Shown: positions 25,622 to 34,761 of the stretch, in pieces
How the letters are laid out: every line of letters begins with the position of its first letter
Numbering within the stretch: the first letter of the stretch is position 1
DNA from: Ectopseudomonas mendocina
GTDB taxonomy: Bacteria > Pseudomonadota > Gammaproteobacteria > Pseudomonadales > Pseudomonadaceae
Reading direction: 5' to 3'
NCBI RefSeq assembly: GCF_016008875.1
Contig: NZ_JADTQG010000021.1
Span: forward strand, 48,758 to 112,757
DNA: 64,000 nt
Position numbers and translations under genes: made by a program
The notes under the pieces: generated by a model
Databases searched by the model: none
Told to the model about the DNA's origin: nothing
Seen by the model: only the letters and a program-made list of their open reading frames with translations

Positions 25622-25921
25622 ATGATTCGATTTCAAGGTAGCGCGAGCACCGCTTCGGCCTCGCTGTACATGACCAAGCTGTGCAAGCACTTTCGCCACA
25701 AGATCGCCGTGGAGTTCGACGAGCGCAGTGCCGATGCGCAATTTCCCTTTGGCCGCTGCCTGATGCACGCCGAAGCCGATGCGCTGCATTTCGACTGTCA
25801 GGCCGACGATGCCGAGGCTGCCGCGCGCATCCGTTTCGTCCTCGACGATCATCTGGTGCGTTTCGCCCGCAAGGAGGGCCTGGCGATCATATGGAGAGAA
25901 GAGGCCGACGATGAAAGCTAG
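25622..25921 (+). CDS. DUF2218 domain protein
   Basis: 99 residues from the ATG at 25622 (MIRFQGSASTASASLYMTKLCKHFRHKIAVEF), a small alpha/beta protein with LMHAEADALHFDCQADD in the middle. DUF2218 proteins are commonly encoded near siderophore receptors and esterases and have no proven activity. Its last 11 bases overlap the start of the esterase gene, indicating coupled translation and probably a shared role in handling ferric siderophore or iron. No signal peptide, so cytosolic. Confidence 0.85.
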   Translation: MIRFQGSASTASASLYMTKLCKHFRHKIAVEFDERSADAQFPFGRCLMHAEADALHFDCQADDAEAAARIRFVLDDHLVRFARKEGLAIIWREEADDES

Positions 25922-26792
25922 CGTTGCCCTGTTCGTCCTGGCGCTGTGCGCGTCGCTCGGCGTAGCCGCCGAAAGCTGGCAGCCGGCGACGCTGGTGCAG
26001 GCCGAGATGCGCGAGCTGCAGTCGCGGCACACCGGGCGCAGCTATCGACTGTATCTGTCGAAACCACAAGGTGAGGCGCCGGCGCAGGGTTACCCGGTGG
26101 TCTATGTGCTCGATGCCGAGCTGTTCTTCCCGCTGCTGGCGCAGCAGGCGCTGATGTATACGCCGCACGCGGCGCGTGACGGGCGCGAGGCGGTGCTGGT
26201 GGTTGGCATCGGCTATCCGGGGGATGCGCCTTTCGACATTCCGGCGCGGGCCGAGGACTACACGCCGCCAGCGCCGAACCTCGGCGATAGCCATGCCCGC
26301 GAGGGCGGCGCCGAACGGTTTCTGGACTTCATCGAGGGTGAGGTCAAACCCCTGGTGGCGTCACACTACAAGATCGATACACGGCGCCAGACCCTGTTCG
26401 GCCACTCCTATGGCGGCCTGTTCACGCTCTACACCTTGCTGTCACGGCCACAGGCGTTCCAGCGCTACGTTGCTGCCAGCCCGTCGTTGTGGTGGCACCG
26501 GCGCTACGCCTTCGATCTGCTGGAGACCTTCGCCAGTCAGGAGCCGCGTCCAAACGTTCGCCTGATGCTCAGCGTCGGTGCGGCCGAGCAGCCGGCGGCC
26601 GATGCGCCGCTGCTTGATGCGCGACAAAAACACCTGGCCGAGCGGCGCATGGTCGATAACACTCGGGAATTTCAGCAGCGCCTCGGCGCGCTGGGCGTGA
26701 ACGCGCAATTGCTGCTGACGCCTGGCGAGGATCACGCCGGCAACGCCTTCGTCAGCAGCCTGCAGGTGCTGGATTTCGCGCTGCAGCGCTAG
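25911..26792 (+). CDS. Periplasmic alpha/beta hydrolase, siderophore esterase-like (IroE/PfeE type)
   Basis: 293 residues with a signal peptide (MKASVALFVLALCASLGVAA). The esterase-D fold shows YPVVYVLDAELFF, the nucleophile elbow GHSYGG (Ser166), the VAASPSLWW segment and a late catalytic His in GEDHAGN. In P. aeruginosa the periplasmic enzyme PfeE beside the enterobactin receptor hydrolyses ferric enterobactin; the same position and family here suggest the same job. The start overlaps the DUF2218 gene by 11 bases. Confidence 0.88.
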   Translation: MKASVALFVLALCASLGVAAESWQPATLVQAEMRELQSRHTGRSYRLYLSKPQGEAPAQGYPVVYVLDAELFFPLLAQQALMYTPHAARDGREAVLVVGIGYPGDAPFDIPARAEDYTPPAPNLGDSHAREGGAERFLDFIEGEVKPLVASHYKIDTRRQTLFGHSYGGLFTLYTLLSRPQAFQRYVAASPSLWWHRRYAFDLLETFASQEPRPNVRLMLSVGAAEQPAADAPLLDARQKHLAERRMVDNTREFQQRLGALGVNAQLLLTPGEDHAGNAFVSSLQVLDFALQR

Positions 26793-26821
26793 GGCGGGTG
26801 ATGGTCGGTTTCACCCGCCCT
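26791..26821. terminator. Strong hairpin between convergent esterase and ppx genes
   Basis: AGGGCGGGTGA pairs perfectly with TCACCCGCCCT around a nine-base loop and begins at the esterase stop codon. It probably terminates the siderophore operon. Confidence 0.6.
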
Positions 26822-26832
26822 ACGGTACTCCC

Positions 26833-26906
26833 GATCAACGCACGCTCAATGTCAGCCGGTAGGGTGCGCCGTGCGCACCGCCTGATCAGCGCACGCTCAG
26901 TGTCAG
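26833..26906. repeat. Short duplication of the ppx 3' end flanking a palindrome
   Basis: Bases 26833-26855 repeat bases 26884-26906 with 21 of 23 identical. The second copy is the end of ppx, including its stop codon. Between them lies the palindrome GGTAGGGTGCGCCGTGCGCACC. The arrangement looks like a repeat insertion with a long target duplication, or a local slippage event. Confidence 0.6.
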
Positions 26907-28388
26907 GTCGATGCGCTTGAGCCACTCGGCCTCGGCTTCGAAATCCGCCTGGGTCAGCGGGTTGGCCGCCAGCCAGCCTTCGGGGAAGACGATCTCCAGA
27001 CTGTCGTCGCCGGCCTTGAACTGCACCTGTGGCATGTCCTGCGTACCGCGGATGTGATGGAACAGGATGGCGAAGCGCAGCAGCACGCACAGGCGCATCA
27101 GCTTGATGCCTTCCTCGCCGAAGTCGGCGAACTTGTCCTTGGGAATGTTGCGCCGGTGGCCGCGCACCAGCAGGGCGAGCATCTGCTGATCCTGGCGCGA
27201 GAAGCCGGCTAGGTCGGAGTGCTCGATCAGGTAGGCACCGTGCTTGTGGTACTGGTAGTGAGCGATATCCAGGCCCACCTCGTGCACCTTGGCGCCCCAG
27301 CTCAGCAGTTCGCGGTGCCAGATGTCGGTCAGCCCCCAGTCGCTGGCGACCTTGTCCAGTGCCGACAGCGCCTTGGCCTCGACCCGGGCGGCCTGGTCGG
27401 TATCGACGTGGTAGCGCTCCATGAACGCGGCGAGGGTGCGCTCGCGCACGTCCTCGTGCTGGTGACGGCCGAGCAGGTCGTATAGCACGCCTTCGCGTAG
27501 CGCGCCTTCGGAGTGGCTCATGCGCTGGATGTCGCAGGCATCGAAGATGGCTTCGAGAATCGCCAGGCCGGCGGGGAAGATGCTGCGACGGTCCGGCTTG
27601 ATACCGTCGAGGTCGAGCTTGTCCACCTCGCCGAGCTTGAACAGCTTGCGCTTGAGCCAGGCCAGGCCCTCGACCGTGACCTCGCCATTGCCCAGGCCGG
27701 CGGCCTTGGTCGCCAGACCGATGGCCTTGATGGTGCCGGAGGCGCCGACGGCGTCCTCCCAGCCGAGACGGCGCAGGCCCTGTTCGATGCCCATCAGTTC
27801 CAGGCGGGCGGCGGTATAGGCCTGGGCATAACGCGCCGGGGTGATCTTGCCGTCCTTGAAGTAACGCTGGGTGAAACTGACGCAGCCCATCTGCAGGCTC
27901 TCGCGCAGCAGCGGCTCGAAGCGTTGGCCGATGATGAACTCGGTGCTGCCGCCGCCAATGTCGGCAACCAGGCGCTTGCCGGGGGTGTCAGCGATGCTGT
28001 GGGAGACGCCCAAGTAGATAAGGCGTGCTTCCTCGCGGCCGGAGATCACCTCGACCTGGTGGCCGAGAATCTCCTCGGCACGGCGGATGAACACCGCGCG
28101 ATTGCGCGCTTCGCGCAGGGCGTTGGTGCCGACGATGCGCACAGCGCCTTCCGGCAGGCTGTTGCTGAACTGGGCGAAGCGGCGCAGACAGTCCAGGCCG
28201 CGTTGCATCGCTTCCTCGCTGAGCTGGCGCTCGTCATCCAGGCCTGCCGCCAGCTGGACCTTGTCGCCGATGCGCTCGAGAATGCGGATCTCGTGATTGT
28301 CGGCCTTGGCCAGCACCATATGGAAACTGTTCGAGCCCAGGTCGATGGCGGCGATCAGGGGAAAACTCTCGGCAGGGGCTTGGGGCAT
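26886..28388 (-). CDS. ppx: Exopolyphosphatase
   Basis: Removes terminal phosphates from polyphosphate. 500 residues from the ATG at 28388 (MPQAPAESFPLIAAIDLGSNSFHMV). An actin/Hsp70-like ASKHA fold with the phosphate loops IDLGSNSF and DIGGGSTEFIIG in the N-terminal part, and an HD-like C-terminal domain (HEVGLDIAHYQYHKHGAYLI). Family length is normal. It is the functional partner of ppk but separated from it by the siderophore module of about 5 kb. Confidence 0.95.
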   Translation of the reverse strand: MPQAPAESFPLIAAIDLGSNSFHMVLAKADNHEIRILERIGDKVQLAAGLDDERQLSEEAMQRGLDCLRRFAQFSNSLPEGAVRIVGTNALREARNRAVFIRRAEEILGHQVEVISGREEARLIYLGVSHSIADTPGKRLVADIGGGSTEFIIGQRFEPLLRESLQMGCVSFTQRYFKDGKITPARYAQAYTAARLELMGIEQGLRRLGWEDAVGASGTIKAIGLATKAAGLGNGEVTVEGLAWLKRKLFKLGEVDKLDLDGIKPDRRSIFPAGLAILEAIFDACDIQRMSHSEGALREGVLYDLLGRHQHEDVRERTLAAFMERYHVDTDQAARVEAKALSALDKVASDWGLTDIWHRELLSWGAKVHEVGLDIAHYQYHKHGAYLIEHSDLAGFSRQDQQMLALLVRGHRRNIPKDKFADFGEEGIKLMRLCVLLRFAILFHHIRGTQDMPQVQFKAGDDSLEIVFPEGWLAANPLTQADFEAEAEWLKRIDLTLSVR

Positions 28389-28485
28389 GATTGCGGCATC
28401 TCGTTCGATTTCCGCGCATCCTGCCACGACTGAGCGCATGAGCCAACGCATTCGGATGTCGCATGAAACTGGTCTAGACCTGTGG

Positions 28486-28995
28486 TTATCGCAGGTTCAG
28501 CACGCTCAGCGGCTGTTTCAGAGGCTGTTCGTCGCAGTTGTGACCCTCGCCGCCGCGGTCCACCACCAGGAAGCGTCCTGGGTGTTGCAGGCACAGCAGC
28601 GGGTGGTGCCAGGTGCCGCGGGCGTAGTTCACGCCCTGGTCTGGCGCACTGATGAACGCACGTATTTTCGACTCGTCCAGCTCACCGGGCGAAGCGACGA
28701 CGATCAGCATGCGCCCGCCGTCCACCGGATAGAACGCCTGGCTTCCCAGCGGGTGGCGTTCGAGCATGCGGATGGCGATGGGCGCGTGCCAGGCCTTGCC
28801 CTCGAACAGGTTGACCAGGGTGCGCGGCGCCTCGCCGGCCAACTCCACCTGCGCCAGGTCGTGGTAGCGCGTGGTGGTCCCGGCGTTGATCGCGAAGGCT
28901 TCGGCGCCGGCCGTTTCGATTACCTCACCGAAGGGCGCGAAGGCCTCGCGGGTCAGCGGCTCGACCTGCAGCGGCAGCGGGGCTGGCGCGTTCAC
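28486..28995 (-). CDS. allA: Ureidoglycolate lyase
   Basis: 169 residues starting at a GTG (28995) that overlaps the last codon and stop of the ABC ATPase gene. The protein has the cupin-like AllA fold: LTREAFAPFGEVIET, LVNLFEGKAWHAPIAIRMLERHPLGSQAFYP, and GVNYARGTWHHPLL with metal/active-site histidines, then FLVVDRGGEGHNCDE. It splits ureidoglycolate into glyoxylate and urea, the last step of allantoin breakdown. Its linkage to an ABC transporter suggests that the transporter imports a ureide or purine-derived compound. Confidence 0.9.
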   Translation of the reverse strand: MNAPAPLPLQVEPLTREAFAPFGEVIETAGAEAFAINAGTTTRYHDLAQVELAGEAPRTLVNLFEGKAWHAPIAIRMLERHPLGSQAFYPVDGGRMLIVVASPGELDESKIRAFISAPDQGVNYARGTWHHPLLCLQHPGRFLVVDRGGEGHNCDEQPLKQPLSVLNLR

Positions 28996-29723
28996 TGGTT
29001 CACCGAGCCGATGAAGTTGCGCAGCTCTTCGGTCTGCGGGGCAGCGAACAGGGCCTTCGGATCGCCGATCTCGTGCACCTTGCCCTGGTGCATGAACACC
29101 AGCTTGTCGCCGACTTCGCGGGCGAAGCGCATCTCGTGGGTGACCATGATCAGGGTCATGCCCTCGCTGGCCAGTTGCTTGACTACCGCCAGCACCTCGT
29201 TGACCAATTCCGGGTCGAGCGCCGAGGTGATCTCGTCGCACAGCAGCACCCTGGGCGACATGGCCAGGGCGCGGGCGATGGCCACGCGTTGCTGCTGGCC
29301 GCCGGACAGGCGCTCGGGGTAGGCGTCGAACTTCTCCGCCAGGCCGACGCGCTCGAGCATCTGCCGGGCGATCCGCTCGGCCTCGGCACGCGGGGTCTTC
29401 TTCACTACCTGCGGCGCGAGCATGACGTTCTCGCCGACGGTCAGGTGCGGGAACAGGTTGAACTGCTGGAACACCATGCCGACCTTCTGCCGCAGGCTGC
29501 GCAGGTCGGCGCGGGCGGCGTCGATGTACTCGCCGTCGACTTCGATCACGCCGTCGTTGATCGACTCCAGTCCGTTCAGGGTGCGCAGGAAGGTGCTCTT
29601 GCCCGAGCCGCTGCGGCCGATGATGGCGACCACTTCGCCTTCCTCGACCTTGAGGTCGATGCCCTTGAGCACATGGTTGTCGCCGTAATACTTGTGCAGG
29701 GCGGTGACGTTAAGCAGTGACAT
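28992..29723 (-). CDS. Polar amino acid-type ABC transporter, ATP-binding protein
   Basis: 243 residues of the GlnQ/HisP type: Walker A GRSGSGKST (residues 36-44), Q-loop in VFQQFNLFPHLT, signature LSGGQQQR, Walker B VLLCDEITSALDPE and a final switch His in THEMRFA. It energises the two permeases encoded just upstream. It overlaps the second permease gene by 14 bases and allA by four, so the five genes form one unit. Substrate unknown; see allA. Confidence 0.93.
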   Translation of the reverse strand: MSLLNVTALHKYYGDNHVLKGIDLKVEEGEVVAIIGRSGSGKSTFLRTLNGLESINDGVIEVDGEYIDAARADLRSLRQKVGMVFQQFNLFPHLTVGENVMLAPQVVKKTPRAEAERIARQMLERVGLAEKFDAYPERLSGGQQQRVAIARALAMSPRVLLCDEITSALDPELVNEVLAVVKQLASEGMTLIMVTHEMRFAREVGDKLVFMHQGKVHEIGDPKALFAAPQTEELRNFIGSVNQ

Positions 29724-30357
29724 TCAGCCTCCTTTCCAGGCGGTATGCAGCGAGCGAGAGCGGGTAGCAGAGCAGGAAGTAACCGAGGGCGACGAAGCCG
29801 TAGACCATGAACGGCTCGAAGGTGGCGTTGGCCAGCATGCTGCCGGTCTTGGTCAGCTCGGTGAAACCGATGATCGAGGTCACTGCGGTGCCCTTGACCA
29901 CCTGCACCGAGAAGCCGACGGTGGGCGCCACGGCGATGCGCAGCGCCTGTGGCAGCACCACATGGCGCAGGGTTTCCAGGCGGCTCATGGCCAGGCTCTC
30001 GGATGCCTCCCACTGGCCACGGCTGATCGACTCGACACAACCACGCCAGATTTCGGCGAGAAAGGCGCTGGTGAACAGCGTCAGCGCAGTGGCCGCAGCC
30101 AGCCAGGGCGACACGTCCACCCCGAGCAGGGCGATGCCGAAGAAAACCAGGAACAGCTGCATCAATAGCGGCGTGCCCTGGAACAGTTCGATATAGCCGC
30201 GGGCGAGCATGCGCGGCGCCGACAGTTGCGACAGTCGCGCCAGCAACACCAGCAAGCCGGTGATGCCGCCACAGACGAAGGCCACCAGCGACAGCAGCAG
30301 CGTCCACTGCAGGCCGGTGAGCAGATTGCGCAGGATGTCCCAGAGGGTGAAGTCCAT
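29710..30357 (-). CDS. Polar amino acid-type ABC transporter, permease 2
   Basis: 215 residues from the ATG at 30357 (MDFTLWDILRNLLTGLQWTLLLS). About five membrane helices and the family signature ELFQGTPLLMQLFLVFFG early in the protein, then the EAA-type coupling loop ESLAMSRLETLRHVVLPQALR. Its ATG shares one base with the stop codon of permease 1. The two permeases presumably form a heterodimer. Confidence 0.92.
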   Translation of the reverse strand: MDFTLWDILRNLLTGLQWTLLLSLVAFVCGGITGLLVLLARLSQLSAPRMLARGYIELFQGTPLLMQLFLVFFGIALLGVDVSPWLAAATALTLFTSAFLAEIWRGCVESISRGQWEASESLAMSRLETLRHVVLPQALRIAVAPTVGFSVQVVKGTAVTSIIGFTELTKTGSMLANATFEPFMVYGFVALGYFLLCYPLSLAAYRLERRLNVTA

Positions 30358-31022
30358 CAGCGAGCCCCCATGATGAAGCGGCGGCCAATCCAGGCCAGCA
30401 GTTGGCGAACCAGGATGGCCATGAGCAGATACAGCGCCGTGGTCAGCAGGTAGGTCTCGAAGGCGCGGAAATTGCGCGACTGGATGAAGTTGGCGGCGAA
30501 CGACAGCTCCTCGGTGGAGATCTGCGAGCACACTGCCGAACCCAGCATGACGATGATGATCTGGCTCGACAGCGCCGGCCACACCTTGCCCAGTGCCGGG
30601 CGCAGCACCACGTGGCGGAAGGTCTCGAAGCGGCTCATGGCCAGTGCGCTGGCGGCTTCGAGCTGGCCGTGCGGGATGGCCTGGATGCCGGCGCGGATGA
30701 TCTCCGTGGAGTAGGCGCCGAGGTTGATCACCATGGCCAGCACCGCCGCTTCCCACTCGCTCAGGCGTACGCCGAGCGAGGGCAGGCCGAAGAAGATGAA
30801 GAACAGCTGAACGATGAACGGTGTGTTGCGGATCAGCTCCACATAGACGCCAAAAATCCGGTCGAACGGGCGGATGCGCCAGGCGCGCAGTATCGCCCCG
30901 ACGATGCCGAGACCGACCCCCAGCAGGGTGCCGATCGCCGTCAGCGCGAGGGTGAAGGCCGCGCCCTGCAGCAGCAGGTCGCTGTGCTGCAGGACTGCGG
31001 CGAAATCGAACTGGTATGCCAT
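30357..31022 (-). CDS. Polar amino acid-type ABC transporter, permease 1
   Basis: 221 residues, with the HisM/GlnP-type signature VELIRNTPFIVQLFFIFFGLPS and the coupling helix EAASALAMSRFETFRHVVLRPAL. Several membrane segments; the N terminus MAYQFDFAAVLQHSDLLLQG is typical. It begins 20 bp after the binding-protein gene and overlaps permease 2 by one base. Confidence 0.92.
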   Translation of the reverse strand: MAYQFDFAAVLQHSDLLLQGAAFTLALTAIGTLLGVGLGIVGAILRAWRIRPFDRIFGVYVELIRNTPFIVQLFFIFFGLPSLGVRLSEWEAAVLAMVINLGAYSTEIIRAGIQAIPHGQLEAASALAMSRFETFRHVVLRPALGKVWPALSSQIIIVMLGSAVCSQISTEELSFAANFIQSRNFRAFETYLLTTALYLLMAILVRQLLAWIGRRFIMGAR

Positions 31023-31042
31023 GGCTCAGTTCCCCGCGCGGC

Positions 31043-31828
31043 TCAGAGGTCGGCCGGCAGCGGTTGCTTCAGCCACTTCTGGCTCAGTGCCTCGAGGCTG
31101 CCATCGGCCTTGGCGTCGGTAATGATGGCGTTGACCTTGTCCCGCAGCGCGGCCTGGTTCTTGTTCACGCCAACGTAAACCGGCGAATCCTTGAGCTTGA
31201 TCTTCATGTTCGGCACACGCTTGGGGTTCTTCTCGGCGATGGCCACCATCACCACGTTGCCGCTGGCGATCAATTCGACCTGGCCGGAGAGGTAGGCGGC
31301 GATGGTCGAGTTGTTGTCCTCGAAGCGCTTGATGGTGGCGCCTTTCGGCGCGACGTTGCTCAGTTCGATGTCTTCGATGGAGCCGCGGGTGACGCTGATC
31401 GTCTTGCCGGCGAGGTCGTCGAGGCTGGCGATGGCGGCGTCTTCCGGGCCGAACACGCCGAGGTAGAAGGGCGCGTAGGCCGCGGCGAAATCAATCACCG
31501 CCTCACGCTCGGGGTTCTTGCCGAGGCTGGAGATCACCAGATCGACCTTGCCGGTGGTGAGGAAGGGGATGCGGTTGGTGCTGTTGACCGGGGTCAGCTC
31601 CAGTTTCACCGCCAGCTTGTCGGCCAGCAGCTGCGCAGTATCGATATCCAGGCCGCGCGGTTTCATGTCCGGGCCGACCGAGCCGAACGGCGGGAAATCC
31701 TGCGGTACGGCAACTTTCAGTACGCCGGCCTTGCCGATGTCCTCCAGTGCATCGGCGTGAACGGTGCTGGCGCCGAAGGCCAGGGCGGCGAAGAGGGTAC
31801 CTAGCAAGGTGCGGTGAAAGGTGCGCAT
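31043..31828 (-). CDS. Periplasmic solute-binding protein of the amino acid/ureide-type ABC transporter
   Basis: 261 residues from the ATG at 31828 (MRTFHRTLLGTLFAALAFGASTVHA, signal peptide cut near residue 25). Family 3 binding protein: VLKVAVPQDFPPFGSVGPDMKPRGLDIDTAQLLADKL, the TGKVDLVISSLGKNPERE hinge and a C-terminal AIITDAKADGSLEALSQKWL. It is first in the operon and therefore probably the most highly expressed. The gap upstream holds an operator-like palindrome shared with the divergent FadR-type regulator. Confidence 0.92.
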   Translation of the reverse strand: MRTFHRTLLGTLFAALAFGASTVHADALEDIGKAGVLKVAVPQDFPPFGSVGPDMKPRGLDIDTAQLLADKLAVKLELTPVNSTNRIPFLTTGKVDLVISSLGKNPEREAVIDFAAAYAPFYLGVFGPEDAAIASLDDLAGKTISVTRGSIEDIELSNVAPKGATIKRFEDNNSTIAAYLSGQVELIASGNVVMVAIAEKNPKRVPNMKIKLKDSPVYVGVNKNQAALRDKVNAIITDAKADGSLEALSQKWLKQPLPADL

Positions 31829-31974
31829 GTCGAACTCCCGATCGATGAAGGAAAACTCAAGTGTTTTGCTTGGCTCATGCACTGCATCGCCTGTGCCAGG
31901 TTCAGGGAATTCAGGGCTCTCATCGCTACAGGCGAGTGACGATAAGGTCTTACTGGTCTGAACAGTTGGCATTG

Positions 31975-31990
31975 CTGACCAAATGGTCAG
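31975..31990. promoter_or_regulatory. Operator-like palindrome between the transporter operon and the FadR-type gene
   Basis: CTGACC-AAAT-GGTCAG is a perfect inverted repeat. A further GGTCTTACTGGTCTGAAC stretch with two GGTC half-sites lies about 15-30 bp to the left. FadR/FCD regulators of this kind bind TGGT/ACCA-type palindromes, so this is a likely site for the adjacent regulator. Confidence 0.55.
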
Positions 31991-32114
31991 AAGCGCTCCT
32001 GTGCCATCTCGGTGCGTTCTCTGGTGAGCTGTGCCACAAGGGGGCGTCGCTTGCCTGGAGCGCTATTCAGGCCTTACAAAGGCGGCTTCACTGGACTGAC
32101 CGGCCCGAACAGCC

Positions 32115-32819
32115 ATGAATGCTTCTGCTCCCCGCGCGGTACCCGAGTACGCCCTGCAGGCGATCCGCCGTCTGATCGAGGAGGAAGGCTATCGTCCTGG
32201 CGATGCGCTGCCCTCGCAGCGCGATCTGTCCGAGCGCCTGGGTGTCAGCCGTGCCTCGCTGCGCGAGGCGCTGTCATCGCTTAGCGCGCTGGGCCTGGTC
32301 AGCGTGCAGGCCGGCAAGGGCGTATTCGTCCAGCAGGCGCCGAAAGTGGAGGGGGCCGGCGGTTTCGTCTGGCCGTTCGCCGCGCAGGTGTCGGCCGCCG
32401 ATACCTTTCAGTTGCGCTTCGCTCTGGAGGGATTCGCCTGTGGCCTGGCTGCCGGGGTGATGACCGCCGAGGAGCTGGACATTCTCGAAGACAACGTCGA
32501 GCAGATGCGCCGTGAGCTGCGCGCTGGCGATTTCGCCCAGGCGACGCGCCTGGACTTCGAGTTCCACCAGCGCATCCTAGCTGCCAGCGGCAACCAGGCG
32601 ATGTTCGCCCTGGTGACCTCCAGTGCGGACATCTTCCTGGAAAGCCAGAAGCTGCCGTTCATCCGACCGGAGCGGGCGATGGAAACCTGGCAGGAGCACC
32701 GCAAGATTCTCAAAGCCCTGGCCCGGCACGCCGCCGGCCCGGCGCAGAAGGCCATGCAGCAGCATATCCGCGCCGCTGCGCTGCGCACCGGCATCGCATT
32801 CGCCACACTTGGCGATTGA
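32115..32819 (+). CDS. FadR-subfamily (GntR/FCD) transcriptional regulator
   Basis: 234 residues: N-terminal winged helix (YALQAIRRLIEEEGYRPGDALPSQRDLSERLGVSRASLREALSSLSALGLV) and a C-terminal FCD helical ligand domain. The FCD domain has metal-type ligands in RLDFEFHQRILAASGN and the late AMQQHI. It is divergent from the transporter/allA operon and is the obvious candidate for its ligand-responsive repressor. The ligand cannot be named; an allantoin-pathway acid is plausible given allA. Confidence 0.92.
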   Translation: MNASAPRAVPEYALQAIRRLIEEEGYRPGDALPSQRDLSERLGVSRASLREALSSLSALGLVSVQAGKGVFVQQAPKVEGAGGFVWPFAAQVSAADTFQLRFALEGFACGLAAGVMTAEELDILEDNVEQMRRELRAGDFAQATRLDFEFHQRILAASGNQAMFALVTSSADIFLESQKLPFIRPERAMETWQEHRKILKALARHAAGPAQKAMQQHIRAAALRTGIAFATLGD

Positions 32820-32930
32820 GGCGTACATTAGCGGCTATTGAAAGGCTCAATCGTCAGCGCCTTTCGGTGTCACTCAAGCCGGGCTATGATGGCGCCACTT
32901 TTTTTGCTTCCGAATATACGGAGACTCCTC

Positions 32931-33257
32931 ATGAGCGAATTCATCACCAACGTCAGCGACGCCAGCTTCGACCAGGACGTCATCCAGGCTGAGGGTCCGG
33001 TTCTGGTCGACTACTGGGCTGAATGGTGCGGCCCGTGCAAGATGATTGCACCGGTGCTCGACGAGATCGCCAAGGAATACCAAGGCAAACTCAAGGTGTG
33101 CAAACTCAACATCGACGAGAATCAGGAAACCCCGCCGAAGTACGGCGTACGCGGTATCCCGACCCTGATGCTGTTCAAGAACGGCAATGTCGAAGCGACC
33201 AAGGTCGGCGCACTGTCCAAGTCGCAGCTGGCTGCATTCCTCGACAGCAACATCTGA
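32931..33257 (+). CDS. trxA: Thioredoxin 1
   Basis: 108 residues from the ATG at 32931 (MSEFITNVSDASFDQDV), preceded by GGAGACTCCTC. The active site WCGPC has its redox pair at Cys33 and Cys36, followed by the cis-Pro motif GIPTLMLFKNG. General cytosolic dithiol reductant. It is followed by an intrinsic terminator and then rho, the usual Pseudomonas order. Confidence 0.97.
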   Translation: MSEFITNVSDASFDQDVIQAEGPVLVDYWAEWCGPCKMIAPVLDEIAKEYQGKLKVCKLNIDENQETPPKYGVRGIPTLMLFKNGNVEATKVGALSKSQLAAFLDSNI

Positions 33258-33274
33258 GTCGAGTCGCACTGGAG

Positions 33275-33303
33275 AAGCCCCGCTAAATTGCGGGGTTTTT
33301 TCA
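33275..33303 (+). terminator. Intrinsic terminator of trxA
   Basis: CCCCGC/GCGGGG stem with a six-base loop followed by TTTTTTC, 18 bp after the trxA stop. A clear Rho-independent terminator. Confidence 0.88.
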
Positions 33304-33344
33304 TTTTCGGGGCTAGACGCTGTTTTTTCACGGTGTTAAATTCG

Positions 33345-33489
33345 GCCTCGCTGCATCCTCCATGCAGCTCTCTGCATGCCGTCGCCGATTCATTCCTATA
33401 CGAACTCGTTCGCGATCCTGTCGCCTTCTCTGCGGCGCGGCTTCTCAAGCTAACAGCTTTCTTCTCCTCTCGATGATCACGTCATTCCT
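33345..33489 (+). ncRNA. rho 5' leader with alternative hairpins (Pseudomon-Rho-like)
   Basis: The ~190-base gap before rho holds CTGCAT (33351-33356), ATGCAG (33362-33367) and CTGCAT (33372-33377). The middle block can pair with either neighbour, giving two mutually exclusive stem-loops. The following ~90 bases are pyrimidine-rich and G-poor, suitable for Rho loading and autoregulation. An RNA family called Pseudomon-Rho is known from rho leaders in this genus; I assign this region to it by position and structure, not by a model search. A -10-like TTAAAT lies at 33336-33341. Confidence 0.6.
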
Positions 33490-34749
<1,260 letters not shown>

Positions 34750-34761
34750 GACGTTGCGCTG

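Noticed and set aside
23669..26032. 787-codon minus-strand open frame opposite the FepA-like receptor
   Set aside because: It covers three clearly real plus-strand genes and has low-complexity Val/Ala/Gly composition typical of antisense frames.
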